Shown here: positions 1-8,085 of the stretch, in pieces
How the letters are laid out: each line of letters starts with the position of its first letter
How positions within the stretch are numbered: the first letter of the stretch is position 1
The notes under the pieces: model-generated
What the model saw: only the letters and a program-made list of their open reading frames with translations
Database searches by the model: none
What the model was told of the DNA's origin: nothing
Position numbers and translations under genes: made by a program
Source: Stramenopiles sp. TOSAG23-2
Lineage: Eukaryota; Sar
Reading direction: 5' to 3'
Assembly (NCBI GenBank): GCA_900128395.1
Contig: LT650035.1
Location: 1 to 10,276 of the forward strand
DNA: 10,276 bases

Positions 1-129
1 TTCGTACATTGAATGCAGGTGCAAAAGGTGTAAGTGGTGAATTGATGTTTAGTACAGGTATTACCACATCTGGATCATCTGGATCGATATCAATCGGTAC
101 TGGTACGGCATGTAATGGTAAAGGTGGTG
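1..129 (+). repeat. Near-identical in-frame repeat, copy A
   Basis: This stretch aligns without gaps to 283-411, at a 282-bp (94-codon) offset, with roughly 18 differences by eye. Both copies encode (L)NAG..GVSGELMFSTG followed by GSSGSISIGTGTA.NGKGG. Many differences are at third positions, so the protein unit seems to be conserved while the DNA drifts. This copy is cut by the window edge. Confidence 0.8.
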
Positions 130-1544
130 ATATAATGATCAAAGTTGGTGATGGTAACACATTAGATGGTGGACATATATTTTTATTTGCTGGTAAAACA
201 GAAGCTACAGAACATTCAACTGGTGGATCAATTTCAATACGAAGTGGATATAGTTTACTTCGATCTAGTGGTACCATCCAAATTCGTACATTGAATGCAG
301 GTACTTTGGGTGTAAGTGGTGAATTGATGTTTAGTACAGGTACTACATCATGTGGATCATCTGGATCAATATCGATTGGTACTGGTACCGCAACTAATGG
401 CAAGGGGGGAGGCGTCTATATAACAGTGGGCAAATCGGCTTCAGACGTTGATGGTGGAGATATAAAACTGAAGGCAGGCAATAGTGAAGGGTCTTCTTCC
501 GGCAATGGTGGCGACATTGAACTTGTTGCTGGGACAAAAGCAGCGGGGTCTGCGACACCCGGAGAGATAAGAATAGTGGGTACAACTGGATCAACTGCCT
601 TTCATGTTGATGACGGCAAATCTCAATTTGATGAGCTAGTAACTTTATCAGCTGGGCTTACTTTAGATCATGGTACGTCAAATGTGATTACGATAACCAG
701 TGGTAAGGCAGCGGCATTGAGTTTCAAGCATGGATCAACAACCGTCATGAAATTGGATACCACTGGTACTGCATCTACTACTAAAATAACAGGAGCTGTT
801 ATTGTGACTGGTGGTGTTGGTATTAGTGGTCAAGTAACATCTGATACAATGGAAAGTATTGCTGGATTAACCGTTGGAACTGATGCAATTATCAATGGTG
901 GTGATATTGATATGAGTGGTAGCAATTCAAATAACTTTGTGCTTCCAGCAACTCAATCTGAAGCATTGAGTTTCAAGCATGGATCAACAACCGTCATGAA
1001 ATTGGATACCACTGGTACTGCATCTACTACTAAAATAACAGGAGCTGTTATTGTGACTGGTGGTGTTGGTATTAGTGGTCAAGTAACATCTGATACAATG
1101 GAAACCACTGGTGATTTAACAGTTGGTGGGAATTTAGATGTTACCGGTTCAATAATCGGACTAAAGAAAGCGGTTGATAGCAATGGTCATACGCTTGACG
1201 CAACTATGTCTGGTACAATATTATTGCCCTTATCAGAAGCGCGAACTTACACGCTTCCAGCTGTTAGTGGTTCTTCTGGTGTACATTTTATATTTATTGC
1301 GGGAAGTGAACATTGTCACATAATTCAAACTAAATCTAGTGCAACTGATATGTACGGGCATTATTACGCTGGTCAGGGTGGGGCAAGAACATTAATTAAT
1401 GGTGAAAAAAAAATAACATTGGGGTCCGATGGCTCCTCGTGCACTACGACTGATGTGAATATAGGGGATAGGCTTGAGTTTATTAGTGATGGTACAAAAT
1501 GGTATGTCAGTGGATTTCTAGAAAGTTCCGCACATGTGGAATAG
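3..1544 (+). CDS. Repeat-rich tail-fibre/adhesin-like protein, 5' partial
   Basis: The frame is open from the left edge, and its first codons (R-T-L-N-A-G) match an internal repeat starting near base 284. The true start therefore lies upstream, and a TTG at base 9 is not a start. The product ends at TAG 1542-1544. Residues about 1-190 are Gly/Ser/Thr-rich units of the type GGDIxLxAG, GGSISIRSG and SGSISIGTG, which suggest stacked beta strands. Residues about 235-385 hold two identical blocks with TGAVIVTGGVGISG followed by GDLTVGGNLDVTG, a pattern I associate with phage and algal-virus fibre proteins. The C-terminal 120 residues carry TYTLPA, a Phe/Ile-rich strand and GDRLEFISDGTKWYVSG, resembling a fibre tip domain. 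There is no transmembrane segment; a signal peptide cannot be judged. A surface or structural role is inference. Such Gly-rich families occur in stramenopile algae, so virus ancestry is possible but unproven. Confidence 0.75.
   Translation, partial: RTLNAGAKGVSGELMFSTGITTSGSSGSISIGTGTACNGKGGDIMIKVGDGNTLDGGHIFLFAGKTEATEHSTGGSISIRSGYSLLRSSGTIQIRTLNAGTLGVSGELMFSTGTTSCGSSGSISIGTGTATNGKGGGVYITVGKSASDVDGGDIKLKAGNSEGSSSGNGGDIELVAGTKAAGSATPGEIRIVGTTGSTAFHVDDGKSQFDELVTLSAGLTLDHGTSNVITITSGKAAALSFKHGSTTVMKLDTTGTASTTKITGAVIVTGGVGISGQVTSDTMESIAGLTVGTDAIINGGDIDMSGSNSNNFVLPATQSEALSFKHGSTTVMKLDTTGTASTTKITGAVIVTGGVGISGQVTSDTMETTGDLTVGGNLDVTGSIIGLKKAVDSNGHTLDATMSGTILLPLSEARTYTLPAVSGSSGVHFIFIAGSEHCHIIQTKSSATDMYGHYYAGQGGARTLINGEKKITLGSDGSSCTTTDVNIGDRLEFISDGTKWYVSGFLESSAHVE
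283..411 (+). repeat. Near-identical in-frame repeat, copy B
   Basis: Partner of 1-129. It shares TTCGTACATTGAATGCAGGT and most of the following 110 bases. After about base 400 the sequence leaves the repeat and becomes clearly richer in G+C. Confidence 0.8.
714..855 (+). repeat. 142-bp exact direct repeat, copy 1
   Basis: Identical by base-by-base reading to 963-1104. The offset is 249 bp, exactly 83 codons, so both copies are read in the same frame. They encode the block from ALSFKHGSTTVMKLDTTG to GISGQVTSDTME. Bases 713/962 and 856/1105 differ, which sets the limits. Confidence 0.95.
963..1104 (+). repeat. 142-bp exact direct repeat, copy 2
   Basis: Second copy of 714-855. The absence of even silent changes suggests a recent duplication or gene conversion, in contrast to the diverged repeats at 1-129 and 283-411 of the same gene. 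Confidence 0.95.
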
Positions 1545-1739
1545 ATTTACCACTGGTGGTAAGGGAATTGATTCCTTACAAGGGAATTTGAGACAGTCTT
1601 ACAGTAAAAAAAGTTTTAAATAGTTATATATATTATAACAACGAACGCGTTGGGAAAGATAGAAACCTATTTGTGCTTGTAAGGTATCACCCATATTTTG
1701 AATACTTAAAAGAAGAGAATGCATGTTTCAACCAATTAG

Positions 1740-2160
1740 GTGATATATTCGGATTCAATAGGAACATCCTTCGTTTTCTCGGATGCTAATGGTGCGGTAT
1801 TCACCTTACCCGTAGCCACCGTTGCAAATATTGGCGTAACATACACATTTGTTATTGGTCTAACTGCTACCAGTAACACACATACAGTACGATGTAATGA
1901 TAGAGACGATGGTGTTGATGATGATACTGGTGACCTTAATGGGGATCAGATACACGGACGTTTATTTTATAATTGCCGCGGATAACATTGATGCTTTTAC
2001 AGCTAAGATGGTATTCTTAATGATAGTGGTATAGAATGCGATGGTTCTACAACAGGTATCACTTTACCCTAATTTTAATTTCGGAAAATGAATTGGTGGT
2101 TTCTGGAACAATACTTATAACTGGTGTTGCTGGAAACCCATTGAAAAACATGGCATCAAC
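1740..2160 (+). pseudogene. Frameshifted relic of a fibre-type C-terminal domain
   Basis: An 81-codon open stretch (1740-1985) has no ATG at its start and follows directly on a TAG at 1737-1739. It encodes VFTLPVATVANIGVTYTFVI and NTHTVRCND, which recall the TYTLPA / HFIFIAGSEHCHII stretch at the C-terminus of the gene ending at 1544. Past its TAA the likeness continues in shifted frames: IAADNIDAFTAK near 1970, NDSGIECDGSTTGITLP near 2015-2070, NWWF near 2091, and VSGTILITGVAGNP near 2100-2140. At least three frame changes are needed, so this is most simply a decaying copy of the same domain family. Indel errors in a long-read assembly could mimic it. The region between 1545 and 1739 shows no recognisable gene. 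Confidence 0.55.
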
Positions 2161-2169
2161 ATAACAGGA

Positions 2170-2880
2170 AATACCGATGAAGGGAATTGTAACAAGGGTA
2201 CGAACGTGCGAAAGTATAATTCACTGTAAGCCAAAAGTTGCAAAGCAATGCATACCGATTAGTATAGGCGCTTATTTTTGTAACAAATAAATTAAAATAT
2301 GGATTAATCATGTTATTCAAAAAAAATTACCGTATGGGGGGATATGGTGTCTTTTATGTGCATATTTTACCAAGCATAATAGCGATATTTAATTATATAC
2401 TTTTTACTCTTTCTTTTGTTTCATGTTTCATTGTTTCATTGCTGTTTTTTTAACTATATGGCCTGTATATAGAGAAATTACACTTTAACACTACGTACAT
2501 GATATACCGGCTTGAAAAAGTGGTTAAGGTTTCGATCGAGATGATCATCGATCTAGATCACGATCATCATATATGAAGGCGTCATAATCTAATCGAAGAA
2601 CCACAGAATTATTGGATGGATTTATGATTTCGCATTCGCACTTTTTTTGCATTCATTTTCTAAACGAGCACACTATAATACATAATATAATAGCTTATAT
2701 TCATATAAATTTAGATCTACATCACATACAGTGTATATATGATCCTACAGCACTAATGCATATACATCTGTAACATATTGTATATAAAAACAAAATAACA
2801 AAAAAAGAAATACCAATACATACCATTTCATGTATTGTTAATATAATCGCAAGATAGTCATACATAATCTATACAAAAAC
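2170..2880. other. AT-rich intergenic region
   Basis: About 700 bases with many stops in all frames and frequent T and A tracts. I see no tRNA, no coding remnant that I recognise, and no obvious core promoter. It presumably holds the 5' control region of the gene starting at 2881. The one distinct element is the GATC cluster near 2531. Confidence 0.5.
2531..2569. repeat. GATC-rich quasi-palindromic cluster
   Basis: Five GATC tetramers (2534, 2543, 2550, 2556, 2562) lie within 32 bases of otherwise AT-rich sequence, including the perfect palindrome GATGATCATC. The function is unknown; a protein-binding or methylation site cluster is possible. Confidence 0.45.
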
Positions 2881-4110
2881 ATGTGGCGTTTTTTTTTAAA
2901 AAAACAAAGTAAATTAATAAATAATGTATTAATATTGAAAAATAATAATAATAATAATAATAATAAATGTATAATAAAATATGTAAAACAATGTAAAAAC
3001 AACAACAATATACATTTCAAACAACAAATTACACGTACATTGTCAACAACAACGCCAACAACATCTGATTATAATGATAATGGTGATAAGAATAACGTAG
3101 TGTCAAAAGAAAGATATGATTATTATACTGTTAGTGAAAAAGCTATTACGCAGATGACACAACAGGAAAAATATTTATCACACACTTTACATGCAAAAAC
3201 AACGTTAGAAACACGAAATAGGGTTGATATTGCAGATGCGAAACGTCTCTCCTTTCGGCTTTCTACAGAATTGCCACGACATTTTTTACTATATTTTAAC
3301 AAAGGGATTGAAGCAAATATGTTTCCAACAGATTCAACTAGTAATACCGATAAGAATGTACGTAAATTTTTGAGAGGACTTGATAGACAAGCAAACATTT
3401 TGGATTGCATGCCAATATTTTCCGAGTTGGCATTATTTTTAGGTATAAATACATTTGATACACCATTTTTAAATAAATGGAGAAGCGAGCAAGCGCATAT
3501 TTCATCCATGAATGTAGATCATTTACTAGAATTTAATGATTTACCACAATTAAAAGGAGGCTTTGAAACCCCAGTTGGATCAGATGAAATGATTGATTTT
3601 TTTGAAGATATATTTGCAATTTTTCGTGGACCAGATTATACTAAGGAGTTGCATAGTTTGAGAAAAAATTATATTATGGATGTTTTATATGCAATTGGTG
3701 CAAAAGAATTAATTTTTGCTGCAAAAGGGAAGGGATTGCATTATTCACCAATAACAAATGAAGAGAAATTAGTGGCATTATATCCAATAAGTGCATTTTT
3801 AGTTAATTTAAAATGGTTTTATGGAGCCCCGGTTAATTTGAAACAGATTAAAGATATAATTGATCCAGATCAATTGGAAAAATGTGCAGGTATGTCTTTA
3901 TACGATGTATTTATAATGTCATTAGTGGAAGAGTATTCCAATGCAAAAATAAATGAAAATAATAAGAATGATATAAAATACATCAAGTATCTTTCAGAAA
4001 AAATGGTTGAAGCGGATGAATTTGGAGTTGTAAGACATAATATTGTTGACATGGATGATTTTGAAATAGTTAAAAAAAAATGGTTGAAGCGGATGAATTT
4101 GGAGTTGTAA
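2881..4110 (+). CDS. N-terminal part of probable mitochondrial RRM protein (frame-split gene)
   Basis: The ATG at 2881 is the first after an in-frame TAA (2839-2841). Residues 1-60 are basic, poor in acidic residues, and contain an eight-Asn run and TRTLSTT, which looks like a mitochondrial presequence with its cleavage region. Residues about 75-375 form a mostly helical region with no domain I recognise (landmarks ELPRHFLLYFNKGIE, LFLGINTFDTPFLNKW, KWFYGAPVNLKQI). The frame then runs through the first copy of a 77-bp tandem duplication and is lost: after FEIVKK it reads K-W-L-K-R-M-N-L-E-L and stops at 4108-4110. The same residues MVEADEFGVV..FEIVKK restart the next ORF at 4080, so the two ORFs are one gene. 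With one extra A in the A9 run, a single 1,234-aa product results; without the duplication, 1,208 aa. The biochemical role of this half is unknown. Confidence 0.75.
   Translation: MWRFFLKKQSKLINNVLILKNNNNNNNNKCIIKYVKQCKNNNNIHFKQQITRTLSTTTPTTSDYNDNGDKNNVVSKERYDYYTVSEKAITQMTQQEKYLSHTLHAKTTLETRNRVDIADAKRLSFRLSTELPRHFLLYFNKGIEANMFPTDSTSNTDKNVRKFLRGLDRQANILDCMPIFSELALFLGINTFDTPFLNKWRSEQAHISSMNVDHLLEFNDLPQLKGGFETPVGSDEMIDFFEDIFAIFRGPDYTKELHSLRKNYIMDVLYAIGAKELIFAAKGKGLHYSPITNEEKLVALYPISAFLVNLKWFYGAPVNLKQIKDIIDPDQLEKCAGMSLYDVFIMSLVEEYSNAKINENNKNDIKYIKYLSEKMVEADEFGVVRHNIVDMDDFEIVKKKWLKRMNLEL
2941..2964 (+). repeat. (AAT)8 microsatellite coding for Asn
   Basis: Eight perfect AAT units inside the presequence region of the gene starting at 2881, giving eight consecutive Asn. 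Such a run is prone to slippage and is a likely polymorphic site. Confidence 0.9.
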
Positions 4111-4153
4111 GACATAATATTGTTGACATGGATGATTTTGAAATAGTTAAAAA
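3998..4153 (+). repeat. 77-bp tandem duplication that breaks the reading frame
   Basis: Bases 3998-4076 are identical to 4075-4153 at a period of 77 bp. Both ends lie in A runs: six A (3998-4003) before copy 1, nine A (4072-4080) at the junction, five A (4149-4153) after copy 2. This suggests slippage or microhomology in poly-A. As 77 is not a multiple of three, the duplication shifts the frame. A junction run of ten A would make the unit 78 bp and keep the frame with 26 extra residues. Confidence 0.95.
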
Positions 4154-4245
4154 GCAAGATCGCGTGATAAGAATATTACACTTGTTTAGTAAATTATTTT
4201 TAAATCGTAACAAGGATATTATCAACAACGAGGAAGCGAATTCTG

Positions 4246-4277
<32 letters not shown>

Positions 4278-6584
4278 AACATACAAGACAACAATAATAC
4301 TAGCACACACAACAATTATGCTATAGATGAAAGTGAAGTAGATGAGCAATTCACATTAAATGATGTAATTCTTTCAAATAAATTTACGTCTGGGACAGAC
4401 AATAGTGGTGATATGAGTAATGATAATGAAATTGATGTACTTCTTGATATATTAATAACAGCATCTACATCATCTACAACTTATAAGAATGGAAGTTCAG
4501 AAATGGAATATCATTTTTCAGGTTTATTTAGTGCTTTATTGGATAATTATAATCCATCATTGTTTGCACAACATTTAGGTCGTTTACATGGAATTTCACC
4601 AAAATCAATATGTGCTGAAACAAAAGCAAAGAAATCGAAAAAATATATTTGGGGAAACATTCTCCCAATTCGATGTAATGATTATCATTTTGATGAGACA
4701 TTATTATTATTACGTAATTATTTCGCCTTGCGTGGTGGAAATGAATATAAATTAAAAGACAAGGAGCTACGAGACATTATAGATACGTTAGAAAACCAAT
4801 GGAAAATTGAAAAGGGAATTGTTGATGAAGTTGATATAGATGATGCTGAAGGTATTTCTCCAAGTGCGGATGAAAATATTGAAGCTCCTGTACATACAAG
4901 GAAAATGGATGAAAGATTATACGAACATATTGAAATTGAATGTACCGACCAGATAGTATCTTTACTTACTAAAGATGAAGTGAAAGGATTGATCCAAAAT
5001 ATTAAAAGTTATAAAATAGCATTGAACAATGTGGATACTAAAATTGCTACGAAAAAGAAAATATTACGATCAATATTTAATTTATGTGGTCGAAATGCAA
5101 ATTTAATATGGCCAAACTTAATCAGACTTGTGCCATTTATTAATACCAATCGTTTGTATTTAAAAAAAGTTTCACATGATAAATATGCTTCAAAGACATT
5201 GTCGCTAAATTTAACTCCTGCATTTGACAATGTATCATGGGATACAAGTAGCTTTAACAAAGCTCCTGGTACAACTAAAAGGGTAAAATTTAAAAAAAAT
5301 GAAGATGAGAATGCAGATATTTTTGGCGATGAAGTAAAAAATTTACATATGAATTTAAATGAAGAGTACGATTGGATAGATGAAGCGGATAATATTCGCA
5401 GCCATGACGAAATGGAAGAGGAGGAATTAGATACTAGCAAATATGAAGGAAGGTATTTATTTGATCCTGCTATTGAAGAAAAAACAGTTGTTATACGTGA
5501 TTTGCCCCCATTAATAACGGAAGAAGAAATCATCGACGGCCTATGTCACATTGGAAATATTTCAAAGGTGACTTTGTACAATGGAGATTTTTTTGGTGGG
5601 GATAAGGAAAATTGCCATACCAATGCAAAGTTTAATGCATTGCTTTTCAAGCGTTTAGATTTAAAATCAGTAAATTTATCACAATCTCCGAAAGTTAAAA
5701 TGATGAAGAATAATTTAGCTAGAGAGACGCCAATTTTTGCTTTTGTGGAGTTTGAAAGTATGGAAGACAAAGTGAAAGCAATGACACCAGCATTGAAAGT
5801 GTTTGGATGCAATGTAGGTTCTAGCGTGAATATCAAAGGCCTTCCATCATCATATTTTATTGAAGGTAGAGGATCAAAAGCTGGTAGTGGCAATCCTAAA
5901 AATAAACAATTGCGACCTGATATCATTAAAATTGAAAATTCATGTTTAATAAATGATGTAAAAGATTATCGCGTTCTGGAATTGGAAAGTACATATTACA
6001 GTGCCAAACGAGATGAATATATTGAGGAAATTAATAATAAATTATCCGAATTATTTTCCATAGATGATCCGTATCATAATATTAATAATAGTAGTAGTAA
6101 TAGCATCAATGAAAACCTTTATAATGATATTGAAGATGAAGATACTAGTCTGAATGATGAGAATGGGATGGAGAACATAGATGATGAAGATTTTTTAAAT
6201 ACCTTGAGTACTTTCAATCAATATGAAAACACAGATTATTCAATTGGTGATACCAATAATAATAGAGGCATTGATATTGGAAATGCTATTGTAAAAGATC
6301 GAAAATGTTATTTGCATTTTCCAACTTATACTATGGCATTAAAAGCATATGAGCGACTTAGTTATCTGAACGAATTAAATGATGGTATGTTTCAACAACC
6401 TATGAGAATTAATTGGTATTTGAAGAAAAAATTTATTGTGGATAACGACGGTAATAATAATTATGGTAATTTTTCCAAGAAACGTCATTCTTCATTTTAT
6501 GATAATAATAATAATGAATATGAGGAGGATGATGAGGATGATGATGAACATGAATTTTTAAAAAGACTTTCTAATCTTTTATAA
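4080..6584 (+). CDS. C-terminal part of probable mitochondrial RRM protein (frame-split gene)
   Basis: This continues the gene starting at 2881. The ATG at 4080 is inside the second copy of the tandem duplication and is probably not the natural start. Residues about 55-82 are Asn/Asp-rich low complexity. An RRM-like fold is visible at about 468-585: RNP2-type VVIRDL (470-475), helix TEEEIIDGLCHI, strand SKVTLYNG, then a long basic insert (about 503-548), and RNP1-type IFAFVEFE (about 551-558) with helix MEDKVKAMTPALKV. A second, weaker RRM-half pattern follows at about 743-782 (CYLHFPTYTMALKAYERL, then MRINWYLKKKF). The tail ends in an acidic run (EYEEDDEDDDEHEF). RNA binding, probably in mitochondria given the presequence of the other half, is inference from these motifs. 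Codon 514 onward is duplicated in inverted form at 7121-8085. The stop is TAA at 6582-6584. Confidence 0.75.
4245..4280 (+). repeat. AAT/GAT low-complexity run
   Basis: Imperfect AAT/GAT triplets coding for Asn and Asp within the RRM gene. It is a probable disordered linker just after the duplicated segment. Confidence 0.75.
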
Positions 6585-6846
6585 AAAATGTTTTAATATG
6601 ATGTACTAGTATGCATATCATATGATATTGTTTATGTGTGTGCGTGTGTTACAAATATCATAATATTTTCAGTTCGTAACAAGTTTGATATGATACGAAC
6701 AGTAATAAAAGTGTATTAAATACGAGACGCTTCGTACGTTCGTAAAAGAAACACGTACGAGTAAATTTTAAAAAATATACATTATGTGCACATTTTTTTT
6801 TAAACACTAATAAACAAGAGAATTAAAATTAAATTATTTAATAGTG
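5620..6846 (+). repeat. Left arm of 1,227-bp inverted repeat
   Basis: Each base x in this arm pairs with base 13705-x in 6859-8085. The pairing held wherever I read it: the coding part translates identically over 314 codons, and the whole 3' flank matches, including the nine-T run near 6792 against nine A near 6904. The arm starts inside the RRM gene at the CCAATGCAAAG sequence; base 5619 (A) against 8086 (G) is the first mismatch. It ends 262 bases after the stop codon. Confidence 0.97.
6585..6846 (+). other. 3' flank of the RRM gene
   Basis: AT-rich, non-coding. It contains AATAAA at 6704-6709 and 6809-6814, which could serve as polyadenylation signals but are expected by chance in such sequence, and a patch of CGTACG/TTCGTA motifs at 6720-6765. 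An exact reverse copy occupies 6859-7120. Confidence 0.5.
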
Positions 6847-6858
6847 TCGTCTGTATTG
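6847..6858. other. 12-nt spacer (loop) of the palindrome
   Basis: TCGTCTGTATTG separates the two arms. The innermost pair is G6846/C6859, and T6847/G6858 do not pair. A loop this short is what a fold-back (snap-back) synthesis event would leave; RNA or single-stranded DNA of this region would form a hairpin stem of more than 1.2 kb. Confidence 0.95.
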
Positions 6859-8085
6859 CACTATTAAATAATTTAATTTTAATTCTCTTGTTTATTAGTG
6901 TTTAAAAAAAAATGTGCACATAATGTATATTTTTTAAAATTTACTCGTACGTGTTTCTTTTACGAACGTACGAAGCGTCTCGTATTTAATACACTTTTAT
7001 TACTGTTCGTATCATATCAAACTTGTTACGAACTGAAAATATTATGATATTTGTAACACACGCACACACATAAACAATATCATATGATATGCATACTAGT
7101 ACATCATATTAAAACATTTTTTATAAAAGATTAGAAAGTCTTTTTAAAAATTCATGTTCATCATCATCCTCATCATCCTCCTCATATTCATTATTATTAT
7201 TATCATAAAATGAAGAATGACGTTTCTTGGAAAAATTACCATAATTATTATTACCGTCGTTATCCACAATAAATTTTTTCTTCAAATACCAATTAATTCT
7301 CATAGGTTGTTGAAACATACCATCATTTAATTCGTTCAGATAACTAAGTCGCTCATATGCTTTTAATGCCATAGTATAAGTTGGAAAATGCAAATAACAT
7401 TTTCGATCTTTTACAATAGCATTTCCAATATCAATGCCTCTATTATTATTGGTATCACCAATTGAATAATCTGTGTTTTCATATTGATTGAAAGTACTCA
7501 AGGTATTTAAAAAATCTTCATCATCTATGTTCTCCATCCCATTCTCATCATTCAGACTAGTATCTTCATCTTCAATATCATTATAAAGGTTTTCATTGAT
7601 GCTATTACTACTACTATTATTAATATTATGATACGGATCATCTATGGAAAATAATTCGGATAATTTATTATTAATTTCCTCAATATATTCATCTCGTTTG
7701 GCACTGTAATATGTACTTTCCAATTCCAGAACGCGATAATCTTTTACATCATTTATTAAACATGAATTTTCAATTTTAATGATATCAGGTCGCAATTGTT
7801 TATTTTTAGGATTGCCACTACCAGCTTTTGATCCTCTACCTTCAATAAAATATGATGATGGAAGGCCTTTGATATTCACGCTAGAACCTACATTGCATCC
7901 AAACACTTTCAATGCTGGTGTCATTGCTTTCACTTTGTCTTCCATACTTTCAAACTCCACAAAAGCAAAAATTGGCGTCTCTCTAGCTAAATTATTCTTC
8001 ATCATTTTAACTTTCGGAGATTGTGATAAATTTACTGATTTTAAATCTAAACGCTTGAAAAGCAATGCATTAAACTTTGCATTGG
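6859..8085 (-). repeat. Right arm of 1,227-bp inverted repeat
   Basis: Reverse complement of 5620-6846 with no difference found. Its outer end (8083-8085, TGG) overlaps by three bases the start of the 198-bp copied UBA segment, so the junction has 3-bp microhomology. Confidence 0.97.
7121..8085 (-). pseudogene. 5'-truncated inverted copy of the RRM gene
   Basis: On the minus strand this holds the last 321 codons of the RRM protein and its stop (complement of 7121-7123), identical to the plus-strand copy. It lacks the presequence, the N-terminal region and the first half of the RRM (RNP2 strand and first helix). It has no ATG at its start; the first in-frame ATG would be at 8003-8005, giving 294 residues. 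It faces away from the gene at 8411 with a short AT-rich gap, so accidental transcription from a bidirectional promoter is possible. A functional product is unlikely. The exact identity implies a very recent event or an artefact. Confidence 0.85.

Noticed and set aside
4072-4080. Programmed ribosomal frameshifting at the A9 run
   Set aside because: It is possible in principle, but the run lies at the joint of a duplication, which is better explained by slippage or a base-call error. No downstream stimulatory structure was identified.
4030-4154. An intron removing the extra copy of the tandem duplication
   Set aside because: The duplicated unit has no AG followed by GT, so no splice can remove exactly 77 bases and restore the protein. 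The GTAAGA at 4030 can be joined to AG sites, but most give the wrong frame, and the one at 4154 gives the right frame only by deleting coding sequence.
5009-5533. Long minus-strand ORFs opposite the RRM and BRO1 genes
   Set aside because: They are shadows of AT-rich coding sequence on the other strand. Their products are Ser/Phe/Leu-rich with no recognisable domain.
6704-6814. AATAAA motifs as firm polyadenylation signals
   Set aside because: Two occur after the RRM stop, but the motif is common by chance in this AT-rich flank, and stramenopiles do not depend on it strictly. They are mentioned only within the 3' flank entry.
6859-8085. Palindrome as the terminal inverted repeats of a transposon
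   Set aside because: There is only a 12-nt interior, no transposase, and the arms are host gene and 3' flank sequence. No target-site duplication is seen at the outer ends.
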